DNA from: Liolophura sinensis
Lineage: Eukaryota; Mollusca; Polyplacophora; Chitonida; Chitonidae
Length of the DNA stretch: 14,496 nucleotides
Assembly: GCF_032854445.1 (NCBI RefSeq)
Contig: NW_027017995.1
Coordinates: 126,001-140,496, forward strand
Direction: 5' to 3'
Shown: positions 1-9,346 of the stretch, piece after piece
Layout: each line of letters begins with the position of its first letter
How positions within the stretch are numbered: position 1 is the stretch's first letter
Notes under the pieces: model-generated
What the model was told of the DNA's origin: nothing
Database searches by the model: none
The model's input: only the letters and a program-made list of their open reading frames with translations
Made by a program: the position numbers and the translations under genes

Positions 1-33
1 GGGCACGTGATCTTGACATCATTGATTGCTCAT

Positions 34-51
34 TTGTGGCTACAGCCAAAA
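34..51 (+). repeat. Short dyad in the monomer (TGGCT-AC-AGCCA core)
   Basis: A perfect 5-bp inverted repeat with a 2-base centre sits at 37-48 and extends outward past one mismatch by two further A/T pairs. It is given for monomer 1 and is present unchanged at the same monomer position in every copy. It could be a protein-binding half-site pair or chance; there is no evidence of function. Confidence 0.5.
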
Positions 52-287
52 GTATTGGTCGGAGAGCAACGCGGTTTGCACCATTCGATTTCTCGTCACA
101 AAATACGTCGGATTAGCCTCTTACCAGCAGCATTGGAACAGTTTTTCTACTTTTGGATTTTTGCCTGGTCTTTTTGCGAATTGAAATCGGCTACATTAAC
201 TATGTACAATCGCGACTGGTCATTACTATATTCAACTTTTCATTAGAAGTTATGTGCCCTTCGGTAGCCCAGACGACGTCAAATCTT

Positions 288-300
288 TGGGCCAAGCCCA
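288..300 (+). repeat. Short hairpin-capable dyad (TGGGC-CAA-GCCCA)
   Basis: A perfect 5-bp inverted repeat with a 3-base loop, flanked by AAAT and ATTT that could extend the stem past a bulge. It is given for monomer 1 and recurs in all 26 copies that cover the site; copy 25 lacks one G in the left arm. No T-run follows, so it does not look like a bacterial terminator. Confidence 0.5.
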
Positions 301-383
301 TTTAACTCACCCAGCAAATGTCTTACTTCTAAGTCGAAGACAAACTCAATGTCTTTATCTACATGTAGAAAAACCACACCATT

Positions 384-405
384 TGTATATCAAAAAAACA
401 AAAGG
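384..405 (+). repeat. Polymorphic A-tract, three alleles across the array
   Basis: In A-type monomers (as here) GTATAT is followed by C, seven A, C and four A. In B, C, D and E types the interrupting C is A, which gives an uninterrupted TATATAAAAAAAA-like stretch. In D' types it is GTTTATAAAAAAAC with one A fewer. The T/A-rich alleles resemble a TATA box, but nothing else suggests a promoter. This tract sets most of the natural 549 versus 550 bp length difference and is the best single marker of monomer type. Confidence 0.8.
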
Positions 406-550
406 TACTTGATACAATCCGCTGTAAAAAGTACAATTGAACACTGACCCACATCAATAAGGTGCCAAAGGATGCGCAATTGGGCCAAGCATCTCCAGCT
501 GTTGAAAAATTGCAAATTTCCTTGGTTTCCATGGAGTAAGAGCCGTTGCT

Positions 551-1100
551 GGGCACGTGATCTTGACATCATTGATTATTCATTTGTGGCTACAGCCAAA
601 AGTATTGGTCGGAGAGCAACGCGGTTTGCACCATTCGATTTCTCGTCACAAAATACGTCGGATTAGCCTCTTACCAGCAGCATTGGAACAGTTTTTCTAC
701 TTTTGGATTTTTGCCTGTTCTTTTTGCGAATTGAAATCGGCTACATTAACTATGTACAATCGCGACTGGTCATTACTATATTCAACTTTTCATTATAAGT
801 TATGTGCCCTTCGGTAGCCCAGACGACGTGAAATCTTTGGGCCAAGCCCATTTAACTCACCCAGCAAATGTCTTACTTCTAAGTCGAAGACAAACTCAAT
901 GTCTTTATCTACATGTAGAAAAACCACACCATTTGTATATAAAAAAAACACAAGGTACTTGATACAATCCGCTGTGAAAAGTACAATTGAACACTGACCC
1001 ACATCAATAAGGTGCCAAAGGATGCGCAATTGGGCCAGGCATCTCCAGCTGTTGAAAAATTGCAAATTTCCTTGGTTTCCATGGAGTAAGAGCCGTTGCT
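551..1100 (+). repeat. Satellite monomer 2, type B
   Basis: 550 bp. It has AT at 28-29, T at 168, C at 221, T at 246, G at 280, an 8-A tract after GTATAT, C at 401 and G at 426. G at 280 destroys the GACGTC palindrome present in most other monomers. Confidence 0.97.
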
Positions 1101-1650
1101 GGGCACGTGATCTTGACATCATTGATTATTCATTTGTGGCTACAGCCAAAAGTATTGGTCGGAGAGCAACGCGGTTTGCACCATTCGATTTCTCGTCACA
1201 AAATACGTCGGATTAGCCTCTTACCAGCAGCATTGGAACAGTTTTTCTACTTTTGGATTTTTGCCTGGTCTTTTTGCGAATTGAAATCGGCTACATTAAC
1301 TATGTACAATCGCGACTGGTAATTACTATATTCAACTTTTCATTATAAGTTATGTGCCCTTCGGTAGCCCAGACGACGTCAAATCTTTGGGCCAAGCCCA
1401 TTTAACTCACCCAGCAAATGTCTTACTTCTAAGTCGAAGACAAACTCAATGTCTTTATCTACATGTAGAAAAACCACACCATTTGTATATAAAAAAAACA
1501 CAAGGTACTTGATACAATCCGCTGTGAAAAGTACAATTGAACACTGACCCACATCAATAAGGTGCCAAAGGATGCGCAATTGGGCCAGGCATCTCCAGCT
1601 GTTGAAAAATTGCAAATTTCCTTGGTTTCCATGGAGTATGAGCCGTTGCT
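1101..1650 (+). repeat. Satellite monomer 3, type C
   Basis: 550 bp. It has AT at 28-29, G at 168, A at 221, T at 237, T at 246, C at 280, an 8-A tract and G at 426. T at 539 (GTATG before the next monomer) is shared only with monomers 11 and 21. Confidence 0.97.
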
Positions 1651-2200
1651 GGGCACGTGATCTTGACATCATTGATTATTCATTTGTGGCTACAGCCAAA
1701 AGTACTGGTCAGAAAGCAACGCGGTTTGCACCATTCGATTTCTCGTCACAAAATACGTCGGATTAGCCTCTTACCAGCAGCATTGGAACAGTTTTTCTAC
1801 TTTTGGATTTTTGCCTGGTCTTTTTGCGAATTGAAATCGGCTACATTAACTATGTACAATCGCGACTGGTAATTACTATATTCAACATTTCATTATAAGT
1901 TATGTGCCCTTCGGTAGCCCAGACGACGTCAAATCTTTGGGCCAAGCCCATTTAACTCACCCAGCAAATGTCTTACTTCTAAGTCGAAGACAAACTCAAT
2001 GTCTTTATCTACATGTAGAAAAACCACACCATTTGTATATAAAAAAAACACAAGGTACTTGATACAGTCTGCTGTAAAAAGTACAATTGAACACTGACCC
2101 ACATCAATAAGGTGCCAAAAGATGCGCAATTGGGCCAGGCATCTCCAGCTGTTGAAAAATTGCAAATTTCTATGGTTTCCATGGAGTAAGAGCCGTTGCT
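1651..2200 (+). repeat. Satellite monomer 4, type D
   Basis: 550 bp. It carries the D block at 55/61/64 (C/A/A), A at 221 and 237, the 8-A tract, G at 417, T at 420, A at 426, A at 470 and TA at 521-522. The same combination recurs in monomer 22. Confidence 0.97.
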
Positions 2201-2750
2201 GGGCACGTGATCTTGACATCATTGATTGCTCATTTGTGGCTACAGCCAAAAGTATTGGTCGGAGAGCAACGCGGTTTGCACCATTCGATTTCTCGTCACA
2301 AAATACGTCGGATTAGCCTCTTACCAGCAGCATTGGAACAGTTTTTCTACTTTTGGATTTTTGCCTGGTCTTTTTGCGAATTGAAATCGGCTACATTAAC
2401 TATGTACAATCGCGACTGGTCATTACTATATTCAACTTTTCATTAGAAGTTATGTGCCCTTCGGTAGCCCAGACGACGTCAAATCTTTGGGCCAAGCCCA
2501 TTTAACTCACCCAGCAAATGTCTTACTTCTAAGTCGAAGAAAAACTCAATGTCTTTATCTACATGTAGAAAAACCACACCATTTGTATATCAAAAAAACA
2601 AAAGGTACTTGATACAATCCGCTGTAAAAAGTACAATTGAACACTGACCCACATCAATAAGGTGCCAAAGGATGCGCAATTGGGCCAGGCATCTCCAGCT
2701 GTTGAAAAATTGCAAATTTCCTTGGTTTCCATGGAGTAAGAGCCGTTGCT
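2201..2750 (+). repeat. Satellite monomer 5, type A'
   Basis: 550 bp. It is like type A (GC at 28-29, G at 246, C at 391, A at 401) but has A at 341 and G at 488. The same set recurs in monomer 23 and largely in monomer 15. Confidence 0.97.
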
Positions 2751-3300
2751 GGGCACGTGATCTTGACATCATTGATTATTCATTTGTGGCTACAGCCAAA
2801 AGTATTGGTCGGAGAGCAACGCGGTTTGCACCATTCGATTTTTCGTCACAAAATACGTCGGATTAGCCTCTTACCAGCAGCATTGGAACAGTTTTTCTAC
2901 TTTTGGATTTTTGCCTGTTCTTTTTGCGAATTGAAATCGGCTACATTAACTATGTACAATCGCGACTGGTCATTACTATATTCAACTTTTCATTATAAGT
3001 TATGTGCCCTTCGGTAGCCCAGACGACGTCAAATCTTTGGGCCAAGCCCATTTAACTCACCCAGCAAATGCCTTACTTCTAAGTCGAAGACAAACTCAAT
3101 GTCTTTATCTACATGTAGAAAAACCACACCATTTGTATATAAAAAAAACACAAGGTACTTGATACAATCCGCTGTGAAAAGTACAATTGAACACTGACCC
3201 ACATCAATAAGGTGCCAAAGGATGCGCAATTGGGCCAGGCATCTCCAGCTGTTGAAAAATTGCAAATTTCCTTGGTTTCCATGGAGTAAGAGCCGTTGCT
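2751..3300 (+). repeat. Satellite monomer 6, type B'
   Basis: 550 bp. It is like type B (T at 168) but has T at 92, C at 280 and C at 321. T92 and C321 occur elsewhere only in monomer 24, which makes this pair the cleanest marker of the second half of the octamer. Confidence 0.97.
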
Positions 3301-3850
3301 GGGCACGTGATCTTGACATCATTGATTATTCATTTGTGGCTACAGCCAAAAGTATTGGTCGGAGAGCAACGCGGTTTGCACCATTCGATTTCTCGTCACA
3401 AAATACGTCGGATTAGCCTCTTACCAGCAGCATTGGAACAGTTTTTCTACTTTTGGATTTTTGCCTGGTCTTTTTGCGAATTGAAATCGGCTACATTAAC
3501 TATGTACAATCGCGACTGGTCATTACTATATTCAACTTTTCATTATAAGTTATGTGCCCTTCGGTAGCCCAGACGACGTCAAATCTTTGGGCCAAGCCCA
3601 TTTAACTCACCCAGCAAATGTCTTACTTCTAAGTCGAAGACAAACTCAATGTCTTTATCTACATGTAGAAAAACCACACCATTTGTATATAAAAAAAACA
3701 CAAGGTACTTGATACAATCCGCTGTGAAAAGTACAATTGAACACTGACCCACATCAATAAGGTGCCAAAGGATGCGCAATTGTGCCAGGCATCTCCAGCT
3801 GTTGAAAAATTGCAAATTTCCTTGGTTTCCATGGAGTAAGAGCCGTTGCT
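3301..3850 (+). repeat. Satellite monomer 7, type E
   Basis: 550 bp. It is closest to C but has C at 221 and A at 539; it carries no rare marker. One private change, G to T at 3783, turns CAATTGGGCC into CAATTGTGCC. Its counterpart is monomer 25. Confidence 0.95.
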
Positions 3851-4399
3851 GGGCACGTGATCTTGACATCATTGATTATTCATTTGTGGCTACAGCCAAA
3901 AGTATTGGTCGGAGAGCAACGCGGTTTGCACCATTCGATTTCTCGTCACAAAATACGTCGGATTAGCCTCTTACCAGCAGCATTGGAACAGTTTTTCTAC
4001 TTTTGGATTTTTGCCTGGTCTTTTTGCGAATTGAAATCGGCTACATTAACTATGTACAATCGCGACTGGTAATTACTATATTCAACATTTCATTATAAGT
4101 TATGTGCCCTTCGGTAGCCCAGACGACGTCAAATCTTTGGGCCAAGCCCATTTAACTCACCCAGCAAATGTCTTACTTCTAAGTCGAAGACAAACTCAAT
4201 GTCTTTATCTACATGTAGAAAAACCACACCATTTGTTTATAAAAAAACACAAGGTACTTGATACAGTCTGCTGTAAAAAGTACAATTGAACACTGACCCA
4301 CATCAATAAGGTGCCAAAAGATGCGCAATTGGGCCAGGCATCTCCAGCTGTTGAAAAATTGCAAATTTCTATGGTTTCCATGGATTAAGAGCCGTTGCT
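3851..4399 (+). repeat. Satellite monomer 8, type D'
   Basis: 549 bp. It has T/G/G at 55/61/64 (unlike D), A at 221 and 237, T at 387 (GTTTAT) followed by a 7-A tract, G/T at 417/420, A at 470, TA at 521-522 and T at 536 (GATTAAG). The counterpart is monomer 26. The 3' part is also found in mosaics 12, 14 and 19. Confidence 0.97.
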
Positions 4400-4949
4400 G
4401 GGCACGTGATCTTGACATCATTGATTGCTCATTTGTGGCTACAGCCAAAAGTATTGGTCGGAGAGCAACGCGGTTTGCACCATTCGATTTCTCGTCACAA
4501 AATACGTCGGATTAGCCTCTTACCAGCAGCATTGGAACAGTTTTTCTACTTTTGGATTTTTGCCTGGTCTTTTTGCGAATTGAAATCGGCTACATTAACT
4601 ATGTACAATCGCGACTGGTCATTACTATATTCAACTTTTCATTAGAAGTTATGTGCCCTTCGGTAGCCCAGACGACGTCAAATCTTTGGGCCAAGCCCAT
4701 TTAACTCACCCAGCAAATGTCTTACTTCTAAGTCGAAGACAAACTCAATGTCTTTATCTACATGTAGAAAAACCACACCATTTGTATATCAAAAAAACAA
4801 AAGGTACTTGATACAATCCGCTGTAAAAAGTACAATTGAACACTGACCCACATCAATAAGGTGCCAAAGGATGCGCAATTGGGCCAAGCATCTCCAGCTG
4901 TTGAAAAATTGCAAATTTCCTTGGTTTCCATGGAGTAAGAGCCGTTGCT
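4400..4949 (+). repeat. Satellite monomer 9, type A
   Basis: 550 bp. I find no difference from monomer 1, including the rare A at 488, although the two are 4.4 kb apart. It opens the second octamer. Confidence 0.97.
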
Positions 4950-5500
4950 GGGCACGTGATCTTGACATCATTGATTATTCATTTGTGGCTACAGCCAAAA
5001 GTATTGGTCGGAGAGCAACGCGGTTTGCACCATTCGATTTCTCGTCACAAAATACGTCGGATTAGCCTCTTACCAGCAGCATTGGAACAGTTTTTCTACT
5101 TTTGGATTTTTGCCTGTTTTTTTTTGCGAATTGAAATCGGCTACATTAACTATGTACAATCGCGACTGGTCATTACTATATTCAACTTTTCATTATAAGT
5201 TATGTGCCCTTCGGTAGCCCAGACGACGTGAAATCTTTGGGCCAAGCCCATTTAACTCACCCAGCAAATGTCTTACTTCTAAGTCGAAGACAAACTCAAT
5301 GTCTTTATCTACATGTAGAAAAACCACACCATTTGTATATAAAAAAAACACAAGGTACTTGATACAATCCGCTGTGAAAAGTACAATTGAACACTGACCC
5401 ACATCAATAAGGTGCCAAAGGATGCGCAATTGGGCCAGGCATCTCCAGCTGTTGAAAAATTGCAAATTTCCTTGGTTTCCATGGAGTAAGAGCCGTTGCT
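4950..5500 (+). repeat. Satellite monomer 10, type B
   Basis: 551 bp. It equals monomer 2 except that TTCTTTTT (168-175) has become an uninterrupted run of nine T (5116-5124): one C to T change plus one inserted T. Confidence 0.96.
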
Positions 5501-6050
5501 GGGCACGTGATCTTGACATCATTGATTATTCATTTGTGGCTACAGCCAAAAGTATTGGTCGGAGAGCAACGCGGTTTGCACCATTCGATTTCTCGTCACA
5601 AAATACGTCGGATTAGCCTCTTACCAGCAGCATTGGAACAGTTTTTCTATTTTTGGATTTTTGCCTGGTCTTTTTGCGAATTGAAATCGGCTACATTAAC
5701 TATGTACAATCGCGACTGGTAATTACTATATTCAACTTTTCATTATAAGTTATGTGCCCTTCGGTAGCCCAGACGACGTCAAATCTTTGGGCCAAGCCCA
5801 TTTAACTCACCCAGCAAATGTCTTACTTCTAAGTCGAAGACAAACTCAATGTCTTTATCTACATGTAGAAAAACCACACCATTTGTATATAAAAAAAACA
5901 CAAGGTACTTGATACAGTCCGCTGTGAAAAGTACAATTGAACACTGACCCACATCAATAAGGTGCCAAAGGATGCGCAATTGGGCCAGGCATCTCCAGCT
6001 GTTGAAAAATTGCAAATTTCCTTGGTTTCCATGGAGTATGAGCCGTTGCT
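5501..6050 (+). repeat. Satellite monomer 11, type C
   Basis: 550 bp. It equals monomer 3, including T at 539, except for C to T at monomer position 150 and A to G at 417. Confidence 0.96.
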
Positions 6051-6599
6051 GGGCACGTGATCTTGACATCATTGATTATTCATTTGTGGCTACAGCCAAA
6101 AGTACTGGTCAGAAAGCAACGCGGTTTGCACCATTCGATTTCTCGTCACAAAATACGTCGGATTAGCCTCTTACCAGCAGCATTGGAACAGTTTTTCTAC
6201 TTTTGGATTTTTGCCTGGTCTTTTTGCGAATTGAAATCGGCTACATTAACTATGTACAATCGCGACTGGTCATTACTATATTCAACTTTTCATTAAAAGT
6301 TATGTGCCCTTCGGTAGCCCAGACGACGTGAAATCTTTGGGCCAAGCCCATTTAACTCACCCAGCAAATGTCTTACTTCTAAGTCGAAGAAAAACTCAAT
6401 GTCTTTATCTACATGTAGAAAAACCACACCATTTGTTTATAAAAAAACACAAGGTACTTGATACAGTCTGCTGTAAAAAGTACAATTGAACACTGACCCA
6501 CATCAATAAGGTGCCAAAAGATGCGCAATTGGGCCAGGCATCTCCAGCTGTTGAAAAATTGCAAATTTCTATGGTTTCCATGGATTAAGAGCCGTTGCT
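6051..6599 (+). repeat. Satellite monomer 12, mosaic D / B-A-like / D'
   Basis: 549 bp. It begins as D (C/A/A at 55/61/64). In the middle it has C at 221, T at 237 and G at 280 as in B, a private A at 246, and A at 341 as in A'. From 387 it follows D' (GTTTAT, 7-A tract, G/T, A470, TA, GATTAAG). At least two switches are needed: one in 65-220 and one between 281 and 386. Unlike every other monomer ending in TA at 521-522, it is followed by AT instead of GC at 28-29. Confidence 0.9.
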
Positions 6600-7150
6600 G
6601 GGCACGTGATCTTGACATCATTGATTATTCATTTGTGGCTACAGCCAAAAGTATTGGTCGGAGAGCAACGCGGTTTGCACCATTCGATTTCTCGTCACAA
6701 AATACGTCGGATTAGCCTCTTACCAGCAGCATTGGAACAGTTTTTCTACTGTTGGATTTTTGCCTGTTCTTTTTGCGAATTGAAATGGGCTACATTAACT
6801 ATGTACAATCGCGACTGGTCATTACTATATTCAACTTTTCATTATAAGTTATGTGCCCTTCGGTAGCCCAGACGACGTCAAATCTTTGGGCCAAGCCCAT
6901 TTAACTCACCCAGCAAATGTCTTACTTCTAAGTCGAAGAAAATCTCAATGTCTTTATCTACATGTAGAAAAACCACACCATTTGTATATCAAAAAAAACA
7001 AAAGGTACTTGATACAATCCGCTGTAAAAAGTACAATTAAACACTGACCCACATCAATAAGGTTCCAAAGGATGCGCAATTGGGCCAGACATCTCCAGCT
7101 GTTGAATAATTGCAAATTTCCTTGGTTTCCATGGAGTAAGAGCCGTTGCT
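6600..7150 (+). repeat. Satellite monomer 13, diverged mosaic B / A-like
   Basis: 551 bp. The 5' part is B-like (AT at 28-29, T at 168, T at 246) and the 3' part A'-like (A at 341, C before the A-tract, A at 401 and 426). It has seven private substitutions, at 6751, 6787, 6943, 7039, 7064, 7089 and 7107, plus an extra A in the A-tract. Other monomers have zero to three private changes. The change at 7039 destroys one CAATTG palindrome. Confidence 0.93.
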
Positions 7151-7699
7151 GGGCACGTGATCTTGACATCATTGATTATTCATTTGTGGCTACAGCCAAA
7201 AGTATTGGTCGGAGAGCAACGCGGTTTGCACCATTCGATTTCTCGTCACAAAATACGTCGGATTAGCCTCTTACCAGCAGCATTGGAACAGTTTTTCTAC
7301 TTTTGGATTTTTGCCTGTTCTTTTTGCGAATTGAAATCGGCTACATTAACTATGTACAATCGCGACTGGTCATTACTATATTCAACTTTTCATTATAAGT
7401 TATGTGCCCTTCGGTAGCCCAGACGACGTGAAATCTTTGGGCCAAGCCCATTTAACTCACCCAGCAAATGTCTTACTTCTAAGTCGAAGACAAACTCAAT
7501 GTCTTTATCTACATGTAGAAAAACCACACCATTTGTTTATAAAAAAACACAAGGTACTTGATACAGTCTGCTGTAAAAAGTACAATTGAACACTGACCCA
7601 CATCAATAAGGTGCCAAAAGATGCGCAATTGGGCCAGGCATCTCCAGCTGTTGAAAAATTGCAAATTTCTATGGTTTCCATGGATTAAGAGCCGTTGCT
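7151..7699 (+). repeat. Satellite monomer 14, mosaic B / D'
   Basis: 549 bp. It is B from the start through G at 280 (T168, C221, T246) and D' from T at 387 to its end (7-A tract, G/T at 417/420, A470, TA521, GATTAAG). The switch lies in the ~106 bp between these markers, where the parents are identical. It joins monomer type 2 of the octamer to type 8. Confidence 0.93.
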
Positions 7700-8250
7700 G
7701 GGCACGTGATCTTGACATCATTGATTGCTCATTTGTGGCTACAGCCAAAAGTATTGGTCGGAGAGCAACGCGGTTTGCACCATTCGATTTCTCGTCACCA
7801 AAATACGTCGGATTAGCCTCTTACCAGCAGCATTGGAACAGTTTTTCTACTTTTGGATTTTTGCCTGTTCTTTTTGCGAATTGAAATCGGCTACATTAAC
7901 TATGTACAATCGCGACTGGTCATTACTATATTCAACTTTTCATTAGAAGTTATGTGCCCTTCGGTAGCCCAGACGACGTCAAATCTTTGGGCCAAGCCCA
8001 TTTAACTCACCCAGCAAATGTCTTACTTCTAAGTCGAAGAAAAACTCAATGTCTTTATCTACATGTAGAAAAACCACACCATTTGTATATCAAAAAAACA
8101 AAAGGTACTTGATACAATCCGCTGTAAAAAGTACAATTGAACACTGACCCACATCAATAAGGTGCCAAAGGATGCGCAATTGGGCCAGGCATCTCCAGCT
8201 GTTGAAAAATTGCAAATTTCCTTGGTTTCCATGGAGTAAGAGCCGTTGCT
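7700..8250 (+). repeat. Satellite monomer 15, type A' with one B marker
   Basis: 551 bp. It is A' throughout (GC28, G246, A341, C391, A401, G488) except for T at 168, which is typical of B. One extra C follows TCTCGTCAC near 7799. Confidence 0.93.
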
Positions 8251-8800
8251 GGGCACGTGATCTTGACATCATTGATTATTCATTTGTGGCTACAGCCAAA
8301 AGTATTGGTCGGAGAGCAACGCGGTTTGCACCATTCGATTTCTCGTCACAAAATACGTCGGATTAGCCTCTTACCAGCAGCATTGGAACAGTTTTTCTAC
8401 TTTTGGATTTTTGCCTGGTCTTTTTGCGAATTGAAATCGGCTACATTAACTATGTACAATCGCGACTGGTAATTACTATATTCAACTTTTCATTATAAGT
8501 TATGTGCCCTTCGGTAGCCCAGACGACGTCAAATCTTTGGGCCAAGCCCATTTAACTCACCCAGCAAATGTCTTACTTCTAAGTCGAAGACAAACTCAAT
8601 GTCTTTATCTACATGTAGAAAAACCACACCATTTGTATATAAAAAAAACACAAGGTACTTGATACAATCCGCTGTGAAAAGTACAATTGAACACTGACCC
8701 ACATCAATAAGGTGCCAAAGGATGCGCAATTGGGCCAGGCATCTCCAGCTGTTGAAAAATTGCAAATTTCCTTGGTTTCCATGGAGTAAGAGCCGTTGCT
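8251..8800 (+). repeat. Satellite monomer 16, type C variant
   Basis: 550 bp. It carries A at 221 with T at 237 as in C, but A at 539 instead of the T of monomers 3, 11 and 21, so the 3' end may come from another type. Confidence 0.93.
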
Positions 8801-9346
8801 GGGCACGTGATCTTGACATCATTGATTATTCATTTGTGGCTACAGCCAAAAGTACTGGTCAGAAAGCAACGCGGTTTGCACATTCGATTTCTCGTCACAA
8901 AATACGTCGGATTAGCCTCTTACCAGCAGCATTGGAACAGTTTTTCTACTTTGGATTTTTGCCTGGTCTTTTTGCGAATTGAAATCGGCTACATTAACTA
9001 TGTACAATCGCGACTGGTAATTACTATATTCAACATTTCATTATAAGTTATGTGCCCTTCGGTAGCCCAGACGACGTCAAATCTTTGGGCCAAGCCCATT
9101 TAACTCACCCAGCAAATGTCTTACTTCTAAGTCGAAGACAAACTCAATGTCTTTATCTACATGTAGAAAAACCACACCATTTGTTTATAAAAAAACACAA
9201 GGTACTTGATACAGTCTGCTGTAAAAAGTACAATTGAACACTGACCCACATCAATAAGGTGCCAAAGGATGCGCAATTGGGCCAGCATCTCCAGCTGTTG
9301 AAAAATTGCAAATTTCCTTGGTTTCCATGGAGTAAGAGCCGTTGCT
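8801..9346 (+). repeat. Satellite monomer 17, mosaic D / D' / C-like end
   Basis: 546 bp, the shortest copy. It has D at 55/61/64, then A221, A237, T387, the 7-A tract and G/T at 417/420 as in D'. It then has G at 470 and CT at 521-522, which D and D' never have, so it switches between 427 and 469. Three further bases are missing, near 8880 (CC to C), 8950 (TTTT to TTT) and 9284 (GG to G). Confidence 0.92.

Larger units (their letters stand above)
1..550 (+). repeat. Satellite monomer 1, type A
   Basis: 550 bp, used here as the reference for monomer coordinates. It has GC at 28-29, G at 168, C at 221, G at 246, C at 280, C at 341, a 7-A tract preceded by C at 391, A at 401, A at 426, A at 488, CT at 521-522 and GTAAG at 536-540. 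A at 488 makes an 11-bp direct repeat (TTGGGCCAAGC) at 287-297 and 480-490, seen in this form only in monomers 1 and 9. Confidence 0.97.
1..4399 (+). repeat. Higher-order repeat copy 1: octamer A-B-C-D-A'-B'-E-D' (4399 bp)
   Basis: Eight consecutive monomers carry distinct sets of diagnostic bases, and the same set order recurs from 4400 and again from 10994. The two halves parallel each other. Monomers 1 and 5 share GC at 28-29, G at 246 and the C-interrupted A-tract. Monomers 2 and 6 share T at 168. Monomers 3 and 7 are both plain. Monomers 4 and 8 share A at 221 and 237, G/T at 417/420 and TA at 521-522. This suggests a 2.2-kb tetramer that doubled and then diverged. The copy is clean: seven monomers are exactly 550 bp, and monomer 8 is 549 bp because its A-tract is one base shorter. 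Confidence 0.9.
4400..6114 (+). repeat. Higher-order repeat copy 2, truncated (A-B-C-start of D)
   Basis: Monomers 9, 10 and 11 match monomers 1, 2 and 3 type for type. Monomer 12 begins with the D signature (C/A/A at monomer positions 55/61/64), then leaves the expected pattern before its position 221. The end given is the last D-specific base; the real breakpoint lies somewhere in the following ~155 bp of identical sequence. Monomer 9 shows no difference from monomer 1. Monomer 10 differs from monomer 2 by one C to T change and one extra T. Monomer 11 differs from monomer 3 at positions 150 and 417. Confidence 0.85.

Noticed and set aside
37-92. Pol III A-box and B-box-like pair (TGGCTACAGCC and ATTCGATTTC)
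   Set aside because: A-box spacing is off by one, the B-box core is weak, and the intervening sequence does not fold as a tRNA.
81-100. CENP-B box
   Set aside because: TTCG occurs at 84-87 and 260-263, but the following bases do not match the central A and CGGG of the 17-bp consensus on either strand.
287-490. Internal subrepeat of the monomer (TTGGGCCAAGC at 287-297 and 480-490)
   Set aside because: Only 11 bp, present in this exact form only in monomers 1 and 9, and without flanking similarity. There is no general ~183-bp internal period visible.
557-817. Plus-strand open frames of 64-102 codons in every monomer, some starting with GTG
   Set aside because: They overlap each other in different frames. 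550 is not a multiple of 3, so no frame continues through the array, and lengths change with single type markers (C or A at 221 gives or removes a stop). They are by-products of the repeat.
793-1122. Recurring minus-strand open frame of 97-123 codons (for example 793-1122, 3029-3322, 13390-13761)
   Set aside because: It is cut to about 60 codons in A types by a stop at the A-tract, frame-shifted in D' types by the missing A, and lengthened to 123 codons only by a probable indel near 13479. No domain is recognisable, and variation does not favour silent positions by eye.
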